In this document: positions 7,497 through 16,681 of the stretch, one piece after another
How positions within the stretch are numbered: position 1 is the stretch's first letter
How the letters are laid out: each line of letters starts with the position of its first letter
Assembly (NCBI GenBank): GCA_018335895.1
Contig: JAGXQU010000004.1
Span: 1-38,745 of the forward strand
Reading direction: 5' to 3'
Source: Hyphomicrobiales bacterium
GTDB lineage: Bacteria; Pseudomonadota; Alphaproteobacteria; Rhizobiales; Xanthobacteraceae
DNA: 38,745 nt
Translations under genes and position numbers: made by a program
Notes under the pieces: generated by a model
What the model was told of the DNA's origin: nothing
Database searches by the model: none
The model's input: the letters and a program-made list of their open reading frames with translations, nothing else

Positions 7497-8681
7497 TCAG
7501 CGCTTCACCCAGTCCGCGATTCGGTTCACGACGACCTCGACACTCTCCGGGCTGCGCGCGAAACAAAGCCGGAGAAACGGCTCAGCGCCCGGACCGAACG
7601 CGGTGCCGGGCGCGAGACCCACACCGGCCTCGTCGATCAGTTTCATCGCCAGCGCGCGCGAGTTCCTCTCACCTTCGATGGAGAAGAATGCGTAGAACGC
7701 GCCATCGGGCGGAGCGAGCCGGATGCGGTTGCGGTTGCTTTTCCCGAGTACGTTTATGGTGATCTCGCGTCCCTTTCGCGAACGCTCGATCATGTGTCTG
7801 ACGAAAGCTTCGCCCTTGTCGAGGGCCGCGATGCCCGCACGCTGCATGAACACTGCCACGCCGGAGGTCGAATACTGGATCAGGTTTTCGGCGACCTGCC
7901 CGAGCGACGGATGCGTCTCTATCCAGCCGATGCGCCAGCCGGTCATGGCCCAGTTCTTCGAGAAGGTATTGACGAAGATGATGCGGTCGTCGGGATCCAT
8001 CACGTCGCGGAACGACGGCGAGCGCTCACCGCCCTTCCAATAGAAGCGCGCATAGATTTCGTCGGCGACGATCCAGAGTCCGTGCTTGCGCGCGAGCGAC
8101 AGCACGTTTCTCAGGTCGTCGAGCGTTGCAACCCAGCCGGACGGGTTCGCCGGACTGTTCAGAAAGATCACGCGTGTGCGCGCACCGACGAGGCGTTCGA
8201 TCTTCGAAATGTCGAGAGAGAACCCGGCGTCGCCGAAATCCATTTCGACGAAAACAGGTTTCGCGCCGGCCACGAGCGCCGCGGCGGCGGCGTTCGGCCA
8301 GGTCGGGCTCGGAATGACGACTTCGTCAGCGGCGCCGAGCGTCATTGCGAATGCGATCTGGATCGCCTGCATGCCCGAGCCGCAGACGAAGTAGCGCTCG
8401 GGATCGGCGGGAACGCCGTAGAGCCGGCGATGATAAAGCGCGAGCTGCTCACGCAACTCAGGGATACCGCGCTGCCACGTATAGAATGTCTCGCCGCTTT
8501 TCAGCGAGCGTGCCGCCGCATCGGAAATGAAATCCGGCGTCGGCAGGTCGCCTTCGCCGGCCCAAAGCGCGACGGTTCCCTCGCGCCTGCGGCCGTAATT
8601 CATCACTTCGACGATGCCGCTTTCGGGCAGGCCCTTCGCGGAAACGCTTAAGGCGTCGAATAGCTTGCTGTTTGGGGACAC
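7497..8681 (-). CDS. Class I/II pyridoxal-phosphate aminotransferase
   Basis: This 394-aa cytosolic enzyme of fold-type I PLP aminotransferases has the usual length for aspartate-aminotransferase-like proteins. Visible landmarks are the substrate-loop start LWAGEGDLPTPDFI, the PLP-phosphate region CGSGMQAIQIA, NSPANPSGW (the conserved N-P-x-G), IVADEIYARFYW (Asp pairing with the PLP nitrogen) and NTFSKNWAMTGWRIGW, where the Lys after SFS/FS forms the Schiff base. The C-terminal LRLCFARS carries the carboxylate-binding Arg. The amino-donor specificity cannot be read from sequence. The start is a GTG at 8679-8681; there is no better in-frame ATG before the conserved N-terminus. It lies 79 bp downstream of mscL behind a strong tRNA-like hairpin, and 254 bp upstream of the kor operon. 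Confidence 0.92.
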   Translation of the reverse strand: MSPNSKLFDALSVSAKGLPESGIVEVMNYGRRREGTVALWAGEGDLPTPDFISDAAARSLKSGETFYTWQRGIPELREQLALYHRRLYGVPADPERYFVCGSGMQAIQIAFAMTLGAADEVVIPSPTWPNAAAAALVAGAKPVFVEMDFGDAGFSLDISKIERLVGARTRVIFLNSPANPSGWVATLDDLRNVLSLARKHGLWIVADEIYARFYWKGGERSPSFRDVMDPDDRIIFVNTFSKNWAMTGWRIGWIETHPSLGQVAENLIQYSTSGVAVFMQRAGIAALDKGEAFVRHMIERSRKGREITINVLGKSNRNRIRLAPPDGAFYAFFSIEGERNSRALAMKLIDEAGVGLAPGTAFGPGAEPFLRLCFARSPESVEVVVNRIADWVKR

Positions 8682-8701
8682 GTTTCAAATCTCGATGCAA
8701 A

Positions 8702-8735
8702 TGCGCCGGGGAGGATTTGAACCCTCTCCGGCGCA
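8702..8735 (-). other. tRNA-like minihelix / terminator-like hairpin
   Basis: On the minus strand TGCGCCGG (8735-8728) pairs perfectly with CCGGCGCA (8709-8702). Between the arms is an A-C mismatch, an inner GAGG/CCTC stem and the loop GTTCAAAT. The loop and stem look like a tRNA T-arm (GGTTCAAATCC) joined straight to an acceptor stem ending in a discriminator-like A, with no D or anticodon arm and no CCA. It lies between mscL and the aminotransferase gene, so it could act as a terminator for mscL, although only TTTG follows. Confidence 0.5.
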
Positions 8736-8760
8736 CGCTGCAAGTCAGAGCTGATATGTT

Positions 8761-9186
8761 TTACTTCTTCACGAGCGCGTCGCGGATTTCGGTGAGGAGC
8801 TGCACTTCCTTGGAAGGAGGCGCCGCTGGCTCCGGTTTCGCCTCTTCCTTCGCCTTGAGGCGGTTGATCGCCTTTACGACGATAAAGAGGATCGCCGCGA
8901 TAATCGCGAAATTGATGACGACGGTGAGGAAGCTGCCATAGGCGAGCACCGCACCCTGTTTCTTCGCCTCCGCCAGCGACGGCGCGCTCACCGAAGAGGA
9001 AAGCGCCAGGAAATAGTTCGAAAAATCGAGACCGCCGAGGATCGCGCCGACCATCGGCATGAAGAGATCGCCGACCACCGATTCGACGATCTTGCCAAAA
9101 GCGGCGCCGATGATGACGGCAACCGCAAGATCGACGACGTTGCCTTTCAGCGCGAATTTTTTGAACTCTGCCCACATGCCGGACAT
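8761..9186 (-). CDS. mscL: Large-conductance mechanosensitive channel MscL
   Basis: This 141-aa inner-membrane protein forms a homopentameric pore that opens on membrane tension and releases solutes on hypo-osmotic shock. Landmarks are the N-terminal amphipathic helix ([13 protein letters not shown]), TM1 with [18 protein letters not shown] (the classical pore helix), a short periplasmic loop, TM2 ([21 protein letters not shown]) and the C-terminal RLKAKEE helix ending in a coiled region ([14 protein letters not shown]). Length fits the family. GGAGG lies directly upstream of ATG 9186; a second ATG at 9177 is possible. It is the last gene of a tight minus-strand cluster, only 11 bp after the DnaQ-CBS-DUF294 gene, which suggests co-expression. 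Confidence 0.97.
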   Translation of the reverse strand: MSGMWAEFKKFALKGNVVDLAVAVIIGAAFGKIVESVVGDLFMPMVGAILGGLDFSNYFLALSSSVSAPSLAEAKKQGAVLAYGSFLTVVINFAIIAAILFIVVKAINRLKAKEEAKPEPAAPPSKEVQLLTEIRDALVKK

Positions 9187-9197
9187 TTCCTCCTCCT

Positions 9198-11342
9198 CTA
9201 CATTGGCCGCACGGCCAGCAGATCACGCAGCGTTTCGTTTGCATATCGGATCGAGGCAAGCGCGTTCTTCAGCCTGGACTGATCGTCGCCGGAAAGACGC
9301 TTGATCTCGACCTTGTTGGACGGCGGCCGGCCTGCGGCGATATCGGCGAGCTGCTGGTCGAGAATCGCGCCCAATATCACCCGCTGCGCCTCGATCATCG
9401 CATTGAGGTCCCGCTCCGAGCCGAGGCCGAGCGCGCGTACGCTCTCGATTCTCGCCTTGGTCGAATGTTCGGCAATGCCGTGGAATATCGCAAGCACGCG
9501 GGCGACCGAGACGATCACGAAGAGGCCGCCATGCTTCAGATCGGCGCGGCCCTTTTCGGTGCGTATGCCGAACCAGCCGAGCGGCGGCTCGAAATTGCTG
9601 CTGGCTTCGGCAAGCAGCTTTGCGAAAGCGGGCTGACCTTTGGCGAATTGGTATGCCTCGCGCCAAAGCGAACCCGCGAGCGCGCCCTTGCCGTGCACCG
9701 CGCGGAAATCGAAGAAAATATCGACCGCGAGCAGATCTTCCGGGTTGGAGCGGTTGACCCAATCCTTCACGCGCTCACGCCAGAGCGCCGCGCTGCCGCG
9801 CCATTGCGCGTTCTTCGCCATTACGCCGCCGGTGCAATACGGCACGCCGACTTCGTGCAGAATATCCGCGACATGCGTGCCGAGTTCGGCAAACCAGCGA
9901 TCCTCGGGACCATCGGGATCGCCGCGCTCGAAGATGAGAGCATTGTCCTGATCCATGGCAAGCAGGCTTTCGCCGCGGCCCGCGGAGCCGAGCACAAGCA
10001 AGGCATAAGGTACGGGCGGATCGCCCTTGCCCGCTTCGCGCATGCGCCGCTCGGCGATCTGCCCCGCGCGGCGCGTCAGCGCGCCAAGTTCGCGCGAAAC
10101 GATCGCAGACACGTCCCGCGCCTCAATTCCTTCATCTAGCAGTCCGCGTGCGACCGCCGGAAGCGTGGACCAGGCCTGACCGAGTTCATGCACGTCATCG
10201 GCTTCGTCGATTTCGTCGCCGAGCGTAACGGCGTCTCTCGCCCGCAGCCGCAGCAGGTCGCGCGCGGTAAGTGCGCCAGCAACAAAGCCGGAATCGTCGA
10301 CCACACCGAGATGGCGGATGCGCAGGCGGTCCATGCGCCCGATCGCCCGATAGACGAAAGCCTCCGCCGGAACGGATGTGAGCGGCCTGCTCGCAATATT
10401 ACCGACGGGCTGCGCAAGCGCGCCCGCCGCGTTCTTGCGGATCGCGCGCAGAATATCGCGCTCGGTAACGATGCCGCTCTCGACACCCGGAAACGGCCCG
10501 GCGTCGGGCTTCTTTCCGGGCGGCGCGACGAAAAGCGAACTGACCCGGGTATCGGCCATCGTCTTCAACGCTTCTTCGACCGAAGTATCGTTCGAAATGA
10601 AGAGCGGCGGCGAAGACATGAGTTCCTTCACGCGGTGGCGATAGGGATAGGAGTCGAGCCGCGCAAGCACACGCTCGGAATCCGCACGCGACGGCGCAAG
10701 TACCGGCTCGCTCCAGCCCGCGCGGTGTTGCTCTTCGAGCGCCGTGGTTAGCGATGTGCAGGCGGCTTCGGCTTCCGCGAGCGTACGGATGTTGCCTTCC
10801 CGCAGCTTCGGCACAAGCGCCACGAAAATGCGCGCGGCCGTGACCGCATCGCCGAGCGCCGAATGCCGATCCGCTACCTCTACCCCGAGCCACGCGGCGA
10901 GACTGTCCAGCGAGTAACCCCCCAGCGACGGCTCAACGATCTGCGCAAGCAGCCGCACGTCGAGCGTTCGCGGCCGGGAAAAGGAAATGCCCGCGCGCTC
11001 GGTTTCTTTCGCGAGAATAGCGAGGTCATAGCCGATCGAATGACCCACGATCACGCTGCCGCCGATGAAATCGCTTACGGCAGGCCATACCTCGGCAAAG
11101 CCGGGTGCGTTCCGCACTTTTTCGTCGTCGATGCCATGCACGCCCGTCGATACCGGCGGAATTGGAATCTGCGGATTGACAAGTTTACGCAAGGTCTCGG
11201 CTTCGTTCAGCCGCCCCGACGTAAGCCGTACCGCGCCGATCTCTACAATGCGGGCCGCGCGCGGATCGAGGCTCGTGGTTTCGGTGTCGAACGCGACCGC
11301 GTCGAGCGCTAGTAGAGGTGTCGCGCTGGTGCGGTCGGCCAT
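9198..11342 (-). CDS. DnaQ-like exonuclease - CBS pair - DUF294 nucleotidyltransferase fusion
   Basis: This 714-aa three-part protein is cytosolic. Residues 14-175 form a DEDDh 3'-5' exonuclease fold: DTET (D19, E21), GHSIGYD (about 100-106) and HSALGD (H160, D165). Residues about 240-370 form a CBS pair, usually a sensor of adenine nucleotides (MSSPPLFIS...[13 protein letters not shown], then [11 protein letters not shown]...[11 protein letters not shown]). Residues about 440-700 form a DUF294 putative nucleotidyltransferase ([18 protein letters not shown], with D464/D466 as likely metal ligands, as in GlnD-type transferases) plus its C-terminal domain. Substrate is unknown. The CBS-DUF294 pairing is widespread; here it is fused to an apparently intact exonuclease. 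It sits between an unknown gene (10 bp upstream) and mscL (11 bp downstream). The start is ATG 11340-11342. Confidence 0.9.
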   Translation of the reverse strand: MADRTSATPLLALDAVAFDTETTSLDPRAARIVEIGAVRLTSGRLNEAETLRKLVNPQIPIPPVSTGVHGIDDEKVRNAPGFAEVWPAVSDFIGGSVIVGHSIGYDLAILAKETERAGISFSRPRTLDVRLLAQIVEPSLGGYSLDSLAAWLGVEVADRHSALGDAVTAARIFVALVPKLREGNIRTLAEAEAACTSLTTALEEQHRAGWSEPVLAPSRADSERVLARLDSYPYRHRVKELMSSPPLFISNDTSVEEALKTMADTRVSSLFVAPPGKKPDAGPFPGVESGIVTERDILRAIRKNAAGALAQPVGNIASRPLTSVPAEAFVYRAIGRMDRLRIRHLGVVDDSGFVAGALTARDLLRLRARDAVTLGDEIDEADDVHELGQAWSTLPAVARGLLDEGIEARDVSAIVSRELGALTRRAGQIAERRMREAGKGDPPVPYALLVLGSAGRGESLLAMDQDNALIFERGDPDGPEDRWFAELGTHVADILHEVGVPYCTGGVMAKNAQWRGSAALWRERVKDWVNRSNPEDLLAVDIFFDFRAVHGKGALAGSLWREAYQFAKGQPAFAKLLAEASSNFEPPLGWFGIRTEKGRADLKHGGLFVIVSVARVLAIFHGIAEHSTKARIESVRALGLGSERDLNAMIEAQRVILGAILDQQLADIAAGRPPSNKVEIKRLSGDDQSRLKNALASIRYANETLRDLLAVRPM

Positions 11343-11352
11343 GGCGTTCCTG

Positions 11353-11994
11353 TTACTCCGCTGCAGTACGAGGATGCACCCCGAGATCGGCCAAGAGCGC
11401 CGCCTTGTTCACCCGGCTTTCGAACTCGTCATGCATCGTGACCATGTTGATGCGGAGCTGCGCCTTGATCATTTCGAAGTCGTTCTTGCGCAATTCCTCG
11501 TGGATCGGCTGGGAGTCGTAAAGGATCTGCGCATAGGGAAGGATCACATCCTTCGCATATTTCGGCGGATGGCTGTCGATCAGCCCGAGCCGGTCGATCA
11601 GCGTTTCGCGGGCCTTCTTCCACGTCTCCTCGCCGAGAACTTCAGGAACGGGATACTTGTCGAAAGCAGCAAGCGCCGCGCTCGAAACCGCATCGTTCAA
11701 GGGCTTGCGGTCGGCATCATGAAACAGCACCCCCCGGACAAGCTCGGCGAGCGCCGCGAGGCCGGTCGGGTAGCCGGACCAGCGCGCCACTTCGACGGCA
11801 TGCTTGAATGCATCTTCCTTGATGATGTGCGAAAAATACGGGCCCGAGCGGGCGCGGGCATAGTCGAAGATGTTCTTCTGAATCAGGAAGGCCGAACGCG
11901 TATCGATGAACTCGATCAGCTTGTCACGCGTGTCGATCGGCGGCTTGCGCCCGAAATAAGCCGGAATACCAAGAACCCAATTTATGAAGCTCAT
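11353..11994 (-). CDS. Conserved hypothetical protein, 213 aa
   Basis: I do not recognise a named family. The 213-aa protein is soluble, mostly helical and moderately charged, with no signal peptide or membrane segment. It starts MSFINWVLGIPAYFGRKPP and carries conserved-looking Tyr/Trp/Pro positions (FDYARARSGPYFSHI, VARWSGYPTGLAALAELV). These could suggest a helical-bundle domain, but no catalytic motif is evident. I chose ATG 11992-11994, preceded by GGGCGGAAGA, over the longer frame to 12045 because the extra 17 residues are low-complexity. The gene opens the minus-strand cluster with the DnaQ-CBS-DUF294 gene (10 bp gap) and mscL, so a role linked to theirs is possible. Confidence 0.8.
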   Translation of the reverse strand: MSFINWVLGIPAYFGRKPPIDTRDKLIEFIDTRSAFLIQKNIFDYARARSGPYFSHIIKEDAFKHAVEVARWSGYPTGLAALAELVRGVLFHDADRKPLNDAVSSAALAAFDKYPVPEVLGEETWKKARETLIDRLGLIDSHPPKYAKDVILPYAQILYDSQPIHEELRKNDFEMIKAQLRINMVTMHDEFESRVNKAALLADLGVHPRTAAE

Positions 11995-12144
11995 TCTTCC
12001 GCCCTGCGCACACGATCTGGCCGGCGAACCGGCGCTCATGGACAAGGTAATCGCGCTATGGTCCCCTTTCTGTCAAATGGTCCGGACCTGTTGAATATTT
12101 CTGGCTTCGGGGACCTGTGACGCGAACGGGATAGAAGAGCCGCC

Positions 12145-15100
12145 ATGCTGCAAGGTTGGGTCGTCGTCCTCACCGCGCTTGCCTATATCGGCTTCCTGTT
12201 CGCCGTGGCGAGCTATGGCGACCGCGGGCGGCCGCAATGGGCCGTGCAGGGCGCACGACCCTTTATCTATCCTCTGTCGCTTGCGGTTTATTGCACCTCC
12301 TGGACCTTCTTCGGCTCGGTCGGCCTGTCTTCGCGGCAAGGGCTCGACTTCTTCACGATCTATCTGGGTCCGATGGTGATGATCGGGCTGTTTTATCCGC
12401 TCATTCTGAAGATCATCCGGCTCGCGAAATCGCAGAACATCACCTCGATCGCGGATTTCATCGCCGCGCGCTACGGCAAGAGCCAAGCGGTCGCCGCCAT
12501 TGTCACCCTGGTCGCCGTGATCGGCGCGGTTCCTTACATCGCGCTGCAGTTGAAGGCCGTCTCCGCATCGCTTCTGGTGATGCTCGGCCAGACGCAGCCG
12601 AGCGCGGGACACAACATTCCGATCGTCGGCGATCTGGCGATTCTGGTCACGCTGACGATGGCGCTGTTCGCGGTGCTGTTCGGAACGCGGCACATCGACG
12701 CCACCGAGCATCAGGAAGGCCTGATGCTCGCGATCGCGACCGAGTCGCTGATCAAGCTGCTCGCGTTCCTGATCGTCGGCGCCTATGTCACGTGGTGGCT
12801 GTTCGGCGGCCCCGCAGATCTCCTGACGCAGGCCAATCTGCAAATCGACGTGCTTCCGATCTTCACGAGGCTTCCCGACGCGACGACATGGCTCACCATG
12901 ACCGCGCTGTCGTTTCTTTGCATCGTGCTCCTGCCGCGGCAGTTCCACGTCACGGTGGTCGAAAACAACGGCGCGCAGGAAATGAGGCGGGCGGCCTGGC
13001 TGTTTCCGCTCTACCTCGTGCTCATCAACCTGTTCGTCGTGCCGATCGCGATTGCGGGCCTCACCATCTTTCCGAAAGGCTCGGTCGACTCCGACATGTT
13101 CCTGCTGGCGCTGCCTTTGAACGCGGGGAACGGCTGGATCGCAATGATTGCCTTCATCGGCGGTCTTTCGGCGGCGACCGCGATGGTGATCGTGGAGAGT
13201 GTCGCGGTTGCGATCATGGTGTCGAACGACCTCGTCGTCCCATTTCTCCTTCGCATGCGGGGGCGCGATGCGCAGCGCGATCAAACGCCGGACATGGGCG
13301 CGGTGCTGCTGCTCGCACGGCGCATCGCCATCTTCGGCGTGCTTTGTCTTGCCTATCTTTATTATCGCTATGCCGGCGAGGCGCAGCTCGCGCAGATCGG
13401 CCTGCTCTCGTTTGCCGCGATCGCGCAATTCGGACCAGCGTTCTTCGGCGGATTGTTCTGGCGCCGCGCCACGGCAGCGGGCGCGATTGCCGGAATCGTC
13501 GCCGGCGTCCTCGTGTGGGGCTTCACGCTGCTGCTTCCGAGTTTCGTCGATTCCGGGTTCTTCGAGCGCAAGGTTCTGGACCACGGCCTGCTCGGCTTCC
13601 AGATCCTGCGTCCGCAAGCGTTATTCGGCCTTTCCGGCTGGACACCGCTCACGCACGGCGTGTTCTGGAGCCTGGGCGTCAATGTCTTCCTGTTCGTGGT
13701 GGTTTCCTGGCTCACGCGACCAGCGCCGATCGAGAAGCTCCAGGCAAACGTCTTCGTACCGTCGTCGCTGACGCAGGTCTCGCCAAGTTACATGCTCTGG
13801 CGCTCGCGCGTCACCGTTGAGGAACTGCTCGCGACGATCGCCCGCTACCTCGGCGAGGAACGCACGCGCCGTTCGTTCGAAAGTTTCGCCGCGAGCCGGG
13901 GACTTGCACTCGAACCCAAGCGCGAAGCGGACGTTCACCTTCTGCGCTACGCCGAGCATCTGCTCGCGTCGGCGATCGGCGCCGCTTCCTCGCGGCTCGT
14001 GCTATCGCTGCTCCTGCGGAAGCGCACGGTGTCCACCAAGGCCGCGCTGAAGCTGCTGGACGACGCTTCCGAAGCGATCCAGTACAACCGCGAGGTTCTG
14101 CAGACCGCGCTGGACCATGTGCGTCAGGGCATCGCGGTGTTCGACAAGCAGATGCAGCTCGTCACGTGGAACCGCTATTTCGGCGAAATGCTGGAGCTGC
14201 CGCCGGATATGGTTCGTGTCGGCGTGCGCCTCGACGAAATTCTCTATCGCCTCGCGGAACGCGGCGACTTCGGCACGGGAACGATCGACGCGATCTTGCA
14301 GGACCGCCTCGAGCGCTACGTGCAGCGAACCGAAACCTTCCACGAGCGCATGCCCAAGCGCGGCGTCGTCATCGAAGTGCGTGCGAACCGGATGCCGGAC
14401 GGCGGCATCGTGGCGACCTACACCGACATCACGCCGTCGGTCGAAGCCGCGGAGGCGCTGGAGCGGCGCGTGCAGGAGCGCACCGAGGAACTCACGCTGC
14501 TCAATCATGAACTCGCCCGCGCCAAGGCGGAGGCCGACGAGGCGAACATTTCAAAGACGCGGTTCCTCGCCGCCGCGAGCCATGACATTCTCCAGCCGCT
14601 GAACGCCGCACGGCTTTACGCCACCAGTCTTGTGGAGCGCGAGCGCAATACCGAGGAAGCGAAGCTTGCCGGCAACGTGGACGCTTCGCTCGAAGCGGTC
14701 GAGGAAATTCTCGGTGCGTTGCTCGACATCTCGCGCCTCGATACCGGCGCGATGCAGCCCGAACTTTCGAATTTCCGTATCGGCGACCTGCTCGGGCAGC
14801 TGAAGCTCGAGTTCTCGCCGCTCGCGGCCGAGAAGGGTCTGGAACTGAAGTTTCTGCCCTGCTCGCTCAACGTGCGCTCCGACCGCCGCCTGCTCCGGCG
14901 CCTTCTGCAGAACCTGATTTCGAATGCGATCAAGTACACGCCGAAGGGCGGCGTTGTGGTCGGGTGCCGCAGGCTGAAAGGCAAAATCCGGATCGAAGTG
15001 CACGACAACGGCCTCGGCATTCCGGCCTCGCAGCAGAAGATCATATTCCGCGAGTTCCAGCGGCTCGATCAGGGTGCGCGGGCGGCGCGGGGTCTAGGCC

Positions 15101-15648
15101 TCGGACTTTCGATCGTCGAGCGCATCGGCCGCGTGCTCAGTCACAGGATTTCGCTGCGGTCGAAGCCCCGCAAGGGTTCGACCTTCGGGGTGGAAGTGCC
15201 CACAGTCAGCGCGGCAGTCGCGACCGAGGCACTCGTTCAGCCGCTGCCGACGCCGGCGGCGGCGCTCGAAGGCATCGCCACCCTGTGCATCGACAACGAT
15301 CCGCAGATTCTCGACGGCATGACAGTGCTGCTCTCCGGCTGGGGCTGTCACGTGCACACGGCAGGAGATCTTGAGGAAGCGCGGGCGCGACTCCGCAAGG
15401 GACCGCGCCCCGACGTGCTTCTGGTCGATTATCATCTCGATCAGGGCAACGGCATCGATCTGATCGTTGCGCTGCGCGAAGTACTTGGCCCGGACTTTCC
15501 CGCCGCGCTGATTACCGCCGACCGGACGCCCGCCGTTCGCGACGCAGCCCGCGAAAAGAACATTCAGGTTTTAAACAAGCCGCTGAAGCCCGCGGCGCTG
15601 CGCGCATTCCTCGCGCAGTGGAGAGTCGCGCGCCCAGCGGCGGAATGA
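12145..15648 (+). CDS. crbS: Symporter-type hybrid sensor histidine kinase (CrbS/MxtR-like)
   Basis: This 1167-aa membrane sensor has a layout typical of the CrbS/MxtR/CbrA group. Residues 1-500 form a sodium:solute symporter (SLC5) domain with about 13 membrane segments. About 535-640 is the STAC linker. About 650-775 is a PAS domain (GIAVFDKQMQLVTWN ... GGIVATYTDIT). About 780-875 is a coiled linker and HisKA domain with H813 in AASHDILQPL. About 890-1010 is the HATPase (NLISNAIKYTPKGG, DNGLGI, GLGLGLSIV). About 1045-1160 is a receiver with phospho-Asp 1095 in LLVDYHLD and Lys in LNKPLKP. In Vibrio and Pseudomonas, CrbS/MxtR phosphorylates CrbR/ErdR to switch on acetate use. Here the matching regulator is convergent, 41 bp away. 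The ligand (acetate or another monocarboxylate) is inference. The Shine-Dalgarno is weak (GAAGAG). Confidence 0.92.
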   Translation: MLQGWVVVLTALAYIGFLFAVASYGDRGRPQWAVQGARPFIYPLSLAVYCTSWTFFGSVGLSSRQGLDFFTIYLGPMVMIGLFYPLILKIIRLAKSQNITSIADFIAARYGKSQAVAAIVTLVAVIGAVPYIALQLKAVSASLLVMLGQTQPSAGHNIPIVGDLAILVTLTMALFAVLFGTRHIDATEHQEGLMLAIATESLIKLLAFLIVGAYVTWWLFGGPADLLTQANLQIDVLPIFTRLPDATTWLTMTALSFLCIVLLPRQFHVTVVENNGAQEMRRAAWLFPLYLVLINLFVVPIAIAGLTIFPKGSVDSDMFLLALPLNAGNGWIAMIAFIGGLSAATAMVIVESVAVAIMVSNDLVVPFLLRMRGRDAQRDQTPDMGAVLLLARRIAIFGVLCLAYLYYRYAGEAQLAQIGLLSFAAIAQFGPAFFGGLFWRRATAAGAIAGIVAGVLVWGFTLLLPSFVDSGFFERKVLDHGLLGFQILRPQALFGLSGWTPLTHGVFWSLGVNVFLFVVVSWLTRPAPIEKLQANVFVPSSLTQVSPSYMLWRSRVTVEELLATIARYLGEERTRRSFESFAASRGLALEPKREADVHLLRYAEHLLASAIGAASSRLVLSLLLRKRTVSTKAALKLLDDASEAIQYNREVLQTALDHVRQGIAVFDKQMQLVTWNRYFGEMLELPPDMVRVGVRLDEILYRLAERGDFGTGTIDAILQDRLERYVQRTETFHERMPKRGVVIEVRANRMPDGGIVATYTDITPSVEAAEALERRVQERTEELTLLNHELARAKAEADEANISKTRFLAAASHDILQPLNAARLYATSLVERERNTEEAKLAGNVDASLEAVEEILGALLDISRLDTGAMQPELSNFRIGDLLGQLKLEFSPLAAEKGLELKFLPCSLNVRSDRRLLRRLLQNLISNAIKYTPKGGVVVGCRRLKGKIRIEVHDNGLGIPASQQKIIFREFQRLDQGARAARGLGLGLSIVERIGRVLSHRISLRSKPRKGSTFGVEVPTVSAAVATEALVQPLPTPAAALEGIATLCIDNDPQILDGMTVLLSGWGCHVHTAGDLEEARARLRKGPRPDVLLVDYHLDQGNGIDLIVALREVLGPDFPAALITADRTPAVRDAAREKNIQVLNKPLKPAALRAFLAQWRVARPAAE

Positions 15649-15689
15649 AATCTCTGCTTGTCCCCGCAGACGCGGAGAGGGAAATCAGA

Positions 15690-16415
15690 TCAGTTCAGCG
15701 CTTTCGGCCACTGCCCCGCTTCGATCTTGGAAGCGGCAATCACGGCCTGCGTCCGGCTTTCCACGCCCAGCTTCTGCAGGATCGCGGATACATGCGCCTT
15801 CACGGTCGCTTCGGAGACGGTCAGTTCGAAAGCAATCTGCTTGTTGAGCAGGCCCTCCGAAAGCATCATCAACACCCGCACCTGCTGGGGCGTAAGCGTT
15901 GCGAGGCGCTGGACCAGATCGCGCGTTTCCTTGTCGTCGGTCGATGCGAGATCGACATCGGGCGGCGTCCAGACGCCGCCATCGAGCACCTTGAAAATGG
16001 CGGTCCGCATGACATCGACGCTCAGCGTCTTCGGCACGAAGCCTGACGCACCGAACTCCATACAGCGGCGGATGACTTCGGGCTCCTCGTTCGCGGAGAC
16101 CACGACCACCGGAACGCCGGGGAACTGGGCGCGGAGATAAAGCAGTCCAGAGAAGCCGCGCACGCCCGGCATCGACAGATCGAGCAGCACAAGGTCCATG
16201 TCGCCTTCGCGCTCGAGCAGGCTTTGCAGGTCCTCGAAGCCGCCGGCTTCGAAAATCTTGGTCGCGCTGAACTGCTGCCCAACCGCTTCCTTGAGTGCCC
16301 CGCGGAACAGCGGATGATCGTCCGCAATGACGAAGCGATACGACGCTGTGGGGTCTACTTTCGAAATTCCCTGCGCCACGGTTTCAGCCTGCTGTTTCAT
16401 TGTCCGGTTACTCAT
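15690..16415 (-). CDS. crbR: LuxR/NarL-type response regulator (CrbR/ErdR-like)
   Basis: This 241-aa cytosolic regulator has an N-terminal receiver domain (about 15-130) with the acid pair in VIADDHPLF, phospho-Asp in LVLLDLSMPG and the Lys in FVPKTLS. A C-terminal LuxR-type helix-turn-helix follows (LTPQQVRVLMMLSEGLLNKQIAFELTVSEATVKAHVSAILQKLGV). It is the natural partner of the convergent hybrid kinase at 12145-15648, and the symporter pair starting at 16805 runs divergently from it. The likely target promoter is therefore the 389-bp gap upstream (inference). Starts are uncertain: the longest frame begins with TTG at 16436, and ATGs occur at 16415 and 16400. I chose 16415; none has a good ribosome site. 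Confidence 0.9.
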   Translation of the reverse strand: MSNRTMKQQAETVAQGISKVDPTASYRFVIADDHPLFRGALKEAVGQQFSATKIFEAGGFEDLQSLLEREGDMDLVLLDLSMPGVRGFSGLLYLRAQFPGVPVVVVSANEEPEVIRRCMEFGASGFVPKTLSVDVMRTAIFKVLDGGVWTPPDVDLASTDDKETRDLVQRLATLTPQQVRVLMMLSEGLLNKQIAFELTVSEATVKAHVSAILQKLGVESRTQAVIAASKIEAGQWPKALN

Positions 16416-16518
16416 ACGCCAAAGGAATGATCGCAAGCCATAAAATGCCAGAAGACGCCCGCGCCCCGCATCATTCTTTCTGCACCGCAGAATACGCGCA
16501 AGCGAATCTAGTTACACA

Positions 16519-16644
16519 ACGTTAACGCGGGCGGCCGCCTCGGCGCCGATGCTGCGGTGCACTATTGCCTTTGTTTTTCAAATACTTATCGAAATCCACT
16601 GGTCCGAAAGTCGCATACAGGGGCTATTTACCGGGTGTTAACGT
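16519..16644. promoter_or_regulatory. Two oppositely oriented ACGTTAAC boxes in the crbR-symporter gap
   Basis: ACGTTAAC occurs on the plus strand at 16519-16526 and on the minus strand at 16637-16644 (read there as GTTAACGT). The AT-rich core stands out in this GC-rich genome. The 389-bp gap separates the response-regulator gene from the divergent symporter operon, so these are candidate operator sites for a dimeric regulator. The gap holds no ORF. Between the boxes is an AT-richer stretch near 16565-16600 that may carry the promoter, but I cannot define -35/-10 elements. Confidence 0.35.
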
Positions 16645-16681
16645 GCCTCATTGGACCCGCAACACAATAAAAATCGCGGGC

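Noticed and set aside
8702-8735. A genuine tRNA gene
   Set aside because: Only an acceptor-like stem and T-arm-like hairpin are present; there is no D arm, anticodon arm or CCA, so it cannot be a functional tRNA.
12073-13617. Minus-strand frame of 514 codons opposite the hybrid kinase
   Set aside because: Shadow: low-complexity Arg/Asp/Gln composition, while the kinase on the plus strand has a full symporter domain.
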